Origin: Hyphochytrium catenoides
Taxonomy: Eukaryota > Sar > Hyphochytriomycetes > Hyphochytriales > Hyphochytriaceae
NCBI GenBank assembly: GCA_900088475.1
Contig: FLMG01004727.1
Span: forward strand, 1 to 46,769
Direction of reading: 5' to 3'
Length of the DNA stretch: 46,769 nt
Below the pieces are notes generated by a model. That model saw only the letters and a list, made by a program, of their open reading frames with translations. It had not been told where the DNA came from and searched no databases. A program made the translations under genes and the position numbers. Positions within the stretch are counted from its first letter, which is position 1, and each line of letters begins with the position of its first letter. Below are positions 21,090 through 30,178 of the stretch, piece after piece.

Positions 21090-24000
21090 CTAGAGTGTCC
21101 GGACAATGCTCTCCGCAAACTCTGCAAGCGTCTGCTCAACTTCCATGGCCCCGTCCTCTAACAGCTCGGCAGATATTTCATCCGAGAGCCTATGATCAGG
21201 TTTGAGAAAGTGACCAAGGTATAATGGGATGCAAGAGCAAACGTAAGGTCAGATGTCTGGAACAGGGCCACGGTGGAAGGGAACCACTCACATCTCTATG
21301 ATCTGCCATTGCTCTAGGAAGCTTCCCTCGAGAGCGGCCTCTACATATCTTCGGTGCCTACAAGTGCGATGAAACCACTTAGTAGACTCACAGCTATGAG
21401 AAGGTCTAAAGGTAGTTCCTACCTACTGAAGGCCTCACGCTGTTCTGCAAGCCGGAAAGGTAAACCAGGAGGAAAGCAAAGCTTTAAACTCGGAGCTGAA
21501 ATCGAGGAAAGGCTTTTACTCTCGGCACTGTCAGGACATAACTGGCCATCAGCCCTTGCCCTGGTGACACAGAGACCCGCATAAGTTCAGTCGGAGAAGA
21601 CAGCGGCCGCCTCTAAGCACCAGTACCTTTCACCTAACGGATCCTGCAGCCACTTTGTTCGAAGGTTATCCTCCAGCTCGGATAACTTCGAGAGGGCTGT
21701 TTGCAAGTTCTAGTTGACACCAGACCGTCCGTTAACAAGAAGACCTATGGAAACCGAGGGAGTATGCACTCACAGCAACTTTTTCGGCATGTAATGCATC
21801 GTCCGCGGGTTCAGGACCTGTGCTCAGTTCTTCCGCAGTCAGCCGCAGAGCTATTTCCTTCAATAGGTCGTCGAGCAAAAGGTCCACCAAGGGTTCCTGT
21901 TGACTAATAACTCTCTTCACGTTCTCATGGGAAAGCGGAGCAGTCTGCATGTTGGACTAGATGCAATAAGATTTTTGGCTAAATCCTGGCTTCCGCATGC
22001 CTGACCAACCTGGGCAGGCACATGATGCCTTCCTGGCATTTGAGATGGACCTCCAAGCCCTTGACGCTTGCCGTCATCGCGATGTGCTGCATGAAGCTCT
22101 CTGGAAAATCTGTCAAGGAAGGAGTCAAACTCGGTCTGTACCGAGTGCTATCAATGAGAGCTGCCTTGGACATAGAGGTGATAACAGACGTCGTACGTAC
22201 CCGAAGGGCCGAGATGAACGTGGACGTGAAAGCTTCCTGTGACTAAGACCATCCGTCTCTGTTAAGTTCCTTTCGTATCTAGACTCTAAGACAAAGAAAG
22301 CTGCCTCACCTTATCGTGGAGCGGCTCACTTCCTGCTGGCCCGTCCGCCGGTCCTCGGAAGTGCTGAAAGGAGGGATGATCAGGAGTGGGCAGAGTTTAT
22401 CGCCTATCTTTGATCTGCTGACGCCTAACACTTACATATAACTCAGGATCTTCTGCTTCCGGCTCGCTATCATCGTCCATGGAAGCGGGAGAGAGCGATA
22501 CTGCGACGGCAAAGCCGATCCACTCGTCGATATTAACAACTCCTTCTGTCTTCCCGGACAAGAGGCTGACAAAAGCATCCATCTTGCCAAAAGACGGTTT
22601 GTGTCAGGACGCTCAAGCTTCATCAGACAGGGGCATGGCGCTCTCTGCTTACCTGATACCGAGAGGCTGTCAAACCGACCTCTTTTAACATGGCGGGTAG
22701 CAGGGTGGCGGGCACTAGTCCTACATCCTGAGTGTCATAGCTGTGAAAGACACGCCATAGAAGCTGCGTTTGACTCTCTGAGCATCCCTCGTCTTCTGAG
22801 TCTTCATCTGACGCTGTTTCTTCCACCTGTGCGACGTCTTGTTCCATCTTTTGGTCATCCATTGCCTCCCCCGCTCTGACTTCTGACGGCCTTCCGTCCA
22901 GACTCTTCGTCTCTTCACTCTCTTCTCCACGGAGCGACAAAATCGACTCATTCCCGTAACTCTTCATACTGTCTCTCACTGTGGACGAAAGAGAAGCCTG
23001 TGATGACTGTAGACCCAAAGGAAACGCCAAGCTGCACAGCTGGCAGTGCATGGGAGGGCCACGAGGATACCGAAGGAGGGGATATATTTGAAGCGACAAG
23101 AGGGGAACAGAGTAGGTAGCGCATGCTAGAAGAACGGCTTAAAGACAGGAAGGAGTAGGAGAAGGAGCGTCAGTACAAATGGATAGGTGACCTGCTTGAC
23201 GTGATCCATTATGTCTGGGAATATCGCCGAGGCTTTGCTGGCCCATGGTAGCTGCGACCCTCGCTCGGGTACCTTTACGCGCTGGCACCTGACGTCCGTC
23301 AGCTCGCAAGAGCTCGTTCTTCTTTGTCTTGGGATCGAAAAGGCCCGGAGTCTTCAAGTCATCGTTCCAACCTGGCCGCCGCGCTAGAGGTAGAGAACGG
23401 TTTTAGGCGAAGCACGATACAGCTTCACAGTCGAGAGGAATTAACTGAGCAGAGTCACTTACCCTTTGCGGTGACGGGGCGATCTACTGGCCGTTCAAGA
23501 GAAGCGCGCTGGGAGACTGAGGGGCCCCTCGCCTTCTGTCTGACCGCTGTCCTAGAAACCACGTTCAAGCGGGTGTCAGTAGCACGAGCTCTGGCCTTGG
23601 CCTTCGGCGGCTGGACAGCGGCTTTGATGCCTGCCTTCAGTACTTCCTTTCTTTGATGGGCCGGCGAGCGGGAGGCAGATCTTATGAATGAGTTCTCCTT
23701 CTGAACTTGCCTCTGCTCTGGGAATTGCGTTCGAAGGTAGAGCGGCCCAGGATGCGCAGGGACATGGGAGGAGGAGCCGTTAGTGCGGCGCGTAGGGCGG
23801 TGGCTAAGGGCAAGCTGCTCCTGGGGATGCGGCAGCGCCATGAAGATTTATTCTCTGCGGCACTGCGCTGCACGGCTCCCAGGGACGGGTGGCAGAAGGC
23901 GGAGCTAAGATCAACCTGCAAATCAGACGGGGAGATGACAGGGCCACATCTCCTGTCCCTATATCCTCAGTGCTGTGCGGGGCTGCGCCATGAACAGCCA

Positions 24001-24376
24001 ACAAGCCAAGACAGTGCTTTCAGTGTAACAGCGGCCGCAAGAGGAAGCCTTCTGTCACTGCTATGTGACGGCAGTAGCTCACGGGCATGCCGTCGGGGGT
24101 CCTGAAGCCATCATGATGACAGCAGGAGCCCGCCGGTGAGCTTCCATTCTCACCCAATCTCGCTCGCGGCTGCTGGGCAGAGGAAGGCACCTTGACCTTG
24201 ACATTGAACACCTGCTTAGTCCTGCGCTGCGCTGCACTTCTACCTGCACGAGAACTCACAGAAGCAGCAGCAGCTGGCCTCCGCCTTGGTTGGGGTGCAG
24301 GCGGAGGGCGGAGGGCCTTGAGATCCGTGCAGAAAAGACGGGAAGTTGCGGAGGAAAGGTCCCAAACTCTCTTCAT
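21090..24376 (-). CDS. Large spliced protein with degenerate EF-hand pair and coiled-coil C-terminus
   Basis: Minus-strand exons recognised by splice signals and frame: 24376-24212 (MKRVWDLSS...), 23820-23463 (basic, K/R/Q-rich), 23371-about 23192 (WNDDLKTPGLFDPKTKKNEL), about 23000-22650, 22580-22437, then smaller exons to the TAG at 21090. The junction before about 23000 could not be phased. 'LLWRVFHSYDTQDVGLVPA' and 'FVSLLSGKTEGVVNIDEWIG' form a helix-loop-helix pair like EF-hands, with loops too degenerate for certain calcium binding. The C-terminal part has leucine-rich helices: 'PLVDLLLDDLLKEIALRL', 'NLQTALSKLSELEDNLR', 'SDEISAELLEDGAMEVEQ'. The arrangement suits a centrosome- or cilium-type scaffold, but no named family is assigned. 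Exon edges in the last third are approximate. Confidence 0.6.
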
Positions 24377-24396
24377 GTCGCTTTCTTAAATAAACA

Positions 24397-24408
24397 GCCG
24401 TTAGCGGC
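24397..24408. promoter_or_regulatory. GCCGYTAACGRY element, copy 6
   Basis: Reads GCCGTTAGCGGC (GCCGCTAACGGC on the minus strand). It lies only about 20 bases upstream of the proposed ATG of the minus-strand EF-hand gene and about 315 bases upstream of the PRMT7 ATG, in a 345-base head-to-head gap. Confidence 0.55.
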
Positions 24409-24460
24409 TTTGGATGCGAAGCACAGAGTAAGCAACCATCAGAAACTCTCGGGTCCTGGT

Positions 24461-24463
<3 letters not shown>

Positions 24464-24510
<47 letters not shown>

Positions 24511-24536
24511 CCCTCTCCTTCTCTCTCTCTCTGTCT
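24464..24536. repeat. (CT)n dinucleotide repeat
   Basis: A nearly pure CT tract fills part of the 345-base head-to-head gap between the EF-hand gene and PRMT7, about 190 bases before the PRMT7 ATG. Confidence 0.95.
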
Positions 24537-24721
24537 GTCACTTCCCCATCTTCATTTGTCGTCTCTTTGATGGCCCACAGCTTCGGGGGTTCCACGCAGC
24601 CAAGAGACACATTCTCCATCATTTGGGTGCGGCCCCATCTGAAGCGGCGCTGGACAGCTCCTGAGAGACGGCGCCGTGAACCCAAACTGTAAAACGAGGG
24701 GACAGGAGAGAAGCAGCAGCG

Positions 24722-27700
24722 ATGTACGGCGGGGTGGACAAGTACGGCGGCGCGGTAGTGGGCGGGACGGTGGCAGGTGGCGTGGAAGGCGAGACTCTGG
24801 AGGAATGCATGCAGAACTCCAGCGTCGGGGAGACCCTGGTCCTCAAGCAGCTCACAGAGCAGGTTCCACAGCTTTCCCTTTACTCTTTGCTGTTTCCGGA
24901 TCCTCTGACTCTCACCGCCGCTCCAGGGCGAGGAGGTGGCTATACTGCTCCAAGCGGCGCTAGAGCCACGGTACGGCGGTTTGACATGGCAGCCAGTGAG
25001 TACACTGCACAAAGAGGATGGCTTTCTCAGGCTGCTGCTGCGCTGACCCCTTGCGTATACTCTGATGAAAGGTGGAAGACACTGGGACGGCGCTAAGCAC
25101 CGCTGTGGCAATGAGTCAGATGACCTCGATGCTGCACGACCAGGACCGGAACAATAAGTACGAGGAGGCGATACGGAGGACCATCGAGAAGTTCCAGCAG
25201 AGAGAAGGACGGGATCCCGTGGTAAGCTTGCATGTACACTCTGCCCGATCTCAGGCCTTCCTCAGCTCTTACTATGCGATGTTTAGGTGCTCGATATCGG
25301 CACTGGCACGGGCCTCCTGGTAAGCCATCTCGCGAGAGAGCCGGCGGTGTACTTTGTCTCACTTCGCTGTCCCCATTTGTCCGTCCCTGTCTAGGCGATG
25401 ATGGCAGCAAGAAGCGGGGCAGAGAAAGTCTACGGTTGCGAGCTGTTCCCAGCAATGGCTAACATCGCGTCGCACGTCACAAAGGAGAACTTTAAGGATG
25501 GGCGGATCACCATCATCCCTAAGAAATCAACTGACATGACTGTGGGAGAAGGAGGAGATATTCCTCAGCGGGCCGATCTTCTGGTGACAGAGATCTTTGA
25601 CTCTGTGCTTCTGGGAGAAGGAGTCCTCCCGAGCCTGAGGCATGCCTTTGAGTCTCTCCTGGCGCCAGGTGCCAAGGTGGTGCCTCAAAGAGCTCGAATC
25701 TTCGCCCAAGTGATCCAATGCGAGGAGCTTCTGAACTTCTACCGCTCTCCAGGTATGGGACTGAGGGCACATGTCGAACCCTCCTTGCTAAGCACTAAAG
25801 GCTTTCTCACTTTCTGCCCAGGATCCTTGACAACAAATCTCCAGTTCTATCGCAGCGATACAGCTAAGTCCTGCGATGGAGGCGTTGTGCCCCTTCCCCT
25901 GCACTGCCAAGCCCTCTCCAGTCTCCGACCTCTCTCTGACTCGTTCGAAGTGTTCTCCTTTAGCTTTGATTCCTCCGCAATAGACGCAGAGCCTGAGACG
26001 CGAGAGATCCAGGTCTCAATTCAAACTTCAGGGGAGGTTCATGGGCTCTTGCTCTGGTGGGAGCTATACCTCGACGAGACTGTCACCTACTCTACGGCTC
26101 CTGGCAAGGAGAACTGGCAAGACCACTGGACGCAAGTTGTCTATCCTGTGGGGTCTCAAGCCTTTGCTGTACAAGCACGGGATGTCGTCCGTGTCGGCGC
26201 CTCCCGAAGCGACCTGAATGTCTGGTTCCAGCTGAAACCGGAAGCGCCGCAAGAGCTGGCGGAGCAAGAGATAGGAAGATCTAGGAAGATGATGAAACTC
26301 GCCAGTCATGAGCCAGCGCAGTGCATTTGTGGCATTCATGCGCTGCTCAACCATGAGAGGATCCAGTTGCTAAATGACAAGGATTATATAACGGCCTATG
26401 CAAGAGGTGCGCGCCCGCTGTCACTCACTGTGTTGGGCTTTGTGCTTGAGGCCCCTGAAAGCTCAGTCCTATTACTCGTCGTTGTGCAGCTATCAAGAGG
26501 GCAATCGATGAGTCACCTACGCCAGAAGATGTCGCGTGCTTAGACGTTGGCGATGGTGGGCTTTGTGCTCTACTAGCACTGTCGGCTGGCTGTAAGACAG
26601 TGACCACCATTGAGGAGAAGTTCTTCTCAGGCGTCTTGCTGAATCAGATAGCAAAGTACAATGGCCTTGCTGACTACCTCTCTACCCTGCATTCTGGTGA
26701 GAGCCTGCTCTGTATCTAATGTCTAAGTCCCTTCAACTGCCGCTGGGCAATGAACTCCTTTTTTAGGGTCTGATTGACTACCTTGGCTCTGTAGGCACAC
26801 AGGACCTCGAGGTGGCTGACCTACAGGACGAGAAGAAGATTTCTTTGCTACTAGGAGAGCCTTTCTACTATCAAATGCAGAGCTTTCAGGTTTCCTATGA
26901 GTTTTTAAAGATCGTTAGAGTGTCATAGCCTCACACCCGCATCATGCCCTCTCTTCTATTGTAGACGTGGCAAGCGGCCAACTACTGGATCATGCGCTCT
27001 GCGGTACAAGGTAGGAAAGATCCAGCAGGCTGCGAATGGAAGCGCTAGATAGCTCTGTGATAGCACTCTCGGCTAGTCCTTCTCTAACATGTCTCACTAT
27101 TGCGTTTCTCTACTGCCACACGTGACATGGCTTGTGGCTCTGTGTACGGAATGGTTCTCATCGTTCGCTTCCTTCCGGCAATTATTCATAGAACTGTTGG
27201 CACCCGAAGTGAGGGTTATACCATGTCAGGCACGCGTTATGGCTGTTGCTCTGGAGCTGCCAGACCTCTCAAAGAGCTTTGGTGCGGTCGGGGCCGTCAA
27301 TGGTTTCGATCACCACTTTTTAGACGCAGTGCAGGTTGGCAACCCGTGTCCTGATTCCCGCTCCGTCGATAGCTCACAACTTATAAGTAATGTGTCTCAC
27401 ATGTATGCCTGGCACGTAGGCTAACGCAGTTGACAAGGAGTACCCTTTTCCTCTCTGGATGTACGCCAACCGCCTCCTCTCGACACCCTTTGAGATTCTT
27501 AGCTTTGACTATACTGGAGCCGCGCAGACAGTGGAGCGAGAGGGAAGTGTGAGCTTTACTGAGGATGGCACCCTCCACGCTGTGGCTATCTGGGTAGACT
27601 ACCAGCTTGACGAGGTGAACTCTGTCTCTTTGGGCTGGCGAGAAGGTTAGTGGAGCCATTACAAACAAAGATCTCTTGTCTTTGACCCATTCTCTTCATT

Positions 27701-27859
27701 GCACTCGCAGGCCGCTGGCCGCTCCACTCGAAGCAGTCATTACGAATCTTCCGTGCCTACGAGAACATCTGCGCGTCAGGGAGCACTCGCCTTGTCTTCA
27801 AAGCCTCCTTTCAGGTTGATACGGCTGCGCTGCACTTCGCGTTCTCGCTGAACAGATAG
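24722..27859 (+). CDS. PRMT7: Protein arginine N-methyltransferase 7
   Basis: Twelve exons: 24722-24862, 24927-24995, 25072-25221, 25287-25319, 25395-25752, 25822-26406, 26490-26696, 26795-26889, 26965-27010, 27192-27334, 27420-27645 and 27711-27859. All phases close, giving 733 residues (human 692). It is the type III enzyme that monomethylates arginine using S-adenosylmethionine and has two tandem PRMT modules. Module 1 shows 'MLHDQDRNNKYEEAIR', SAM motif I 'VLDIGTGTGLL' (residues about 121-131) and the double-E loop 'TEIFDSVLLGEG' (E197 and E206). Module 2 begins 'LLNDKDYITAYARGAIKRAI', with 'CLDVGDGGLCALLAL', a degenerate 'LLLGEPFYYQ' loop and a final 'ALHFAFSLN'. The first 70 residues (glycine-rich, then 'GETLEECMQNSSVGETLV') have no counterpart I know and may be an extension. 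The intron at 25753-25821 is 69 bases with no in-frame stop. Confidence 0.95.
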
Positions 27860-27907
27860 GCTGCGAAGGTCCATTGCTCAGTTCCTAAAAAACGCCACCA
27901 CAAGCGG

Positions 27908-29101
27908 TCAGACAAGTCTTAACCATCGGCCCGAAGGTTGAGGCGGCTTCCATTCTTCGCCTGTGGGCAGGATTGGTCGACTCTCGATACCTTCCAGCAC
28001 GAGGCGAACAAAGTCCTCGGTTGCTTCTCGCGCGATAGTCTGCGCTAATGGATCGAGAAACTGGTCTTTCTGCAGGTAGCGGTTAAACGCTTTCAGGTTG
28101 ACTTCTAGCAGCCATGGCGTCCCGTTGGCATCAAAAATAAAGTCATAGCCGCACCAATAGAGGCACTGCGGACGAAGGCTGTGCCGTGTGGCACCATGAG
28201 AACTGACCACAGCGTCGTATATTGCTCGCACGCTATAGCTTCGGAAGCGGCCCTGTGGAAAGAGCGCCGCAATCTCCTCTTCGCTGACATTGTTATATGC
28301 ATAATATTTGCCAAAGTCCGGGTCGTGGATTTGGACTTTCTTGTTGGTAAGGACAGTCTTCTGCGAGCCTAGAGCCACAGCCGCTGTTTTACCTCGAACC
28401 CTGTCAAAGACGAGCGCGTGATCCCGTGTGAGAAGCGCCCAGATACGGACGTCAAATTTGGAAGGACCCTTGGGCAAGAGAAGAGTGGGCGGAATGGCAT
28501 GCTGCACTATAACCACTTTTGTTTCGCTCAGCAGCTTCTGCACGAGGCTGCCAGCCTCAAGCAGCGTCTGCGCATAAAAGACTCCGCAACCGCCTCCTTT
28601 ATTGGGATGCTTCACATAGTAGCCGTACTCGCAGGGACTTAGTTGGTCCTCAAGCGACGTAGCATCTTTGATGCTGGTAGTGATGGGAAAGAATGGGGCA
28701 ATATTTCTGCGACTGCAGTGCCGCCAAAGAAGAGAGTGAAGCTTTGCCTTGTTACCCAGTGAGGGACATATGGGGAACCAGACTAGCGGGTCAAGCGGCG
28801 TACATTCGCTTAGCTGTAGATCAAGTTTCTCTGCAGCTCTGTGGCCCTTATTCAATCGGATGGCCTCTTTACGCGAGACAAGGACGATGACGTGCCTAGT
28901 ATCATGTGTCCCCGACGCCATATCCCCAGTAGCACCGTCAGGTACGTGACAACCATTGCGGACGAATGCTTCCGAGAGTAAATCTCCTGCCGGCAATTGG
29001 TTGTCTATGTCGGAATCAATAACCTTCACCGCTAAAATCATCCTCTTCGATCGCGGCTTGATAGGTTGCCAGGGAGCATGGACCGTCGAAACAGCTTCAA
29101 T
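27908..29101 (-). CDS. Tubulin-tyrosine-ligase (TTL) family protein
   Basis: A single long frame runs from an ATG at 29041 to a TAA at 27908 (377 residues). ATP-grasp features of TTL enzymes appear in order: 'YYVKHPNKGGGCGV' (nucleotide-binding lysine and glycine loop), 'VIVQHAIPPTLLLP', 'KFDVRIWALLT' (family KFD-R-W signature), 'LYWCGYDFIFDANGTPWLLE' and 'EVNLKAFNRY' (metal-binding E-x-N). TTL-family enzymes add tyrosine, glutamate or glycine to tubulin tails; which one cannot be told. The frame stays open and coding-like for 20 codons above the ATG (HAPWQPIKPRSKR) back to a CTGCAG acceptor at 29101, so the true start is probably in an upstream exon I could not fix. The stop is 48 bases from that of PRMT7. 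Confidence 0.88.
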   Translation of the reverse strand: MEAVSTVHAPWQPIKPRSKRMILAVKVIDSDIDNQLPAGDLLSEAFVRNGCHVPDGATGDMASGTHDTRHVIVLVSRKEAIRLNKGHRAAEKLDLQLSECTPLDPLVWFPICPSLGNKAKLHSLLWRHCSRRNIAPFFPITTSIKDATSLEDQLSPCEYGYYVKHPNKGGGCGVFYAQTLLEAGSLVQKLLSETKVVIVQHAIPPTLLLPKGPSKFDVRIWALLTRDHALVFDRVRGKTAAVALGSQKTVLTNKKVQIHDPDFGKYYAYNNVSEEEIAALFPQGRFRSYSVRAIYDAVVSSHGATRHSLRPQCLYWCGYDFIFDANGTPWLLEVNLKAFNRYLQKDQFLDPLAQTIAREATEDFVRLVLEGIESRPILPTGEEWKPPQPSGRWLRLV

Positions 29102-30178
29102 CTGCAGTCCTGTTCATGCTCGAAATCAGCCGCGCCGTAAGTAATAGGTCAGAGCAACTCTTTCGGATGGCGAGGGAGAAAGAGCCTCTATAGATTCAGC
29201 AGTAGAGGAGCCAAGCCGCTGCAGTGACTCACGCTTGTCCTGGTCGACCTCTTCGGCTGATGAGAAGGCGTCTGGAGTCTGGAGTCTGTGAGCCTGGTCT
29301 GGGTCTGTGAAGCTCTGCCGTGTGTGTGTCTGTCTGTCAGCCTCTGGCGGCGAAGCTGGAGAGGATCAACAGGAAGCGGAGAGGGGGAAGAGTTTTGTTT
29401 GTGTGCATGGGGCGTTGTACCTGTAAGAAGATGTTCGCTTTCTGTTAAGGTGTACAGTGGGACCACTACAGAATGGTTGAATGTTCCTATTCCGAAGGAG
29501 AACCATTTCTTAGATCCTACTGCACAGAATGTTCCATGTACAGTATGTCCAATTAGACCAGTCACTCATTATTCTGGATAGAGAGATGTCGGTTCACCAG
29601 TGTGTAGTACATGTACTGTCCTGTACCTGAAAGTAGTTGTACACTCTTAACCGAAGGAAGAAAGTAGAGAAATGCAGGCTCCGGGACTGACAGACAGAGA
29701 CAGAGGAATATAGAGAGAGAGAGGGAGAGAGACAAGAGAGGAGAGAGGCAAGGGAGAGAGAAAGAGGCAATCCACTCGGCCCGCCGGCGGCACGACATCG
29801 GTGCGGCATCCTCCGCATGGCCAGACCAGGGACAGGCGAGTCATCGGCCGCGAGAAGTGAAGAAGAAGAAGCGATCCGAGCACGGAAGTGCCGCTCGAAA
29901 ACTTCTACTAGAGATACTCTCGGAGTATTCTTCCTGTTAGATAAAGAAGGCAAAAGGATCATCATCCTCTTGCCGTGCCGAACTATGAGCACCCAGAATT
30001 ACCTCTCGCCCTTCTTCTCATAGATCTTCCTCAATCTGGTGGCAGAGTAAGCAACTGAAGCCGATGGTGAGCCCAGCAAAGCCTTCTCCCATCGGATATG
30101 TGAGGTCAATAATCTGTTGTGAGGAATGAGCCATGTCTTAAACTCACCTCCTTCGAGGTTGGCATCAAACTTGTCAGG
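29102..30178. other. Head-to-head upstream region with purine-rich tract
   Basis: This lies between the TTL-family gene and the 7TM gene. It contains the missing 5' exon(s) of the TTL gene, a (GA)-rich tract at about 29705-29765, and a low-GC coding-like island at about 29425-29580 (KVYSGTTTEWLNVPIPKEN...) that ends in TAG and has no visible partner exon. No copy of the GCCGYTAACGRY element was found here. Confidence 0.4.
29705..29765. repeat. (GA)-rich dinucleotide tract
   Basis: An imperfect run of GAGAGA with GGGAGAGAGACAAGAGAGGAGAG-type interruptions. It is equivalent to the CT tracts near other gene starts. Confidence 0.8.
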
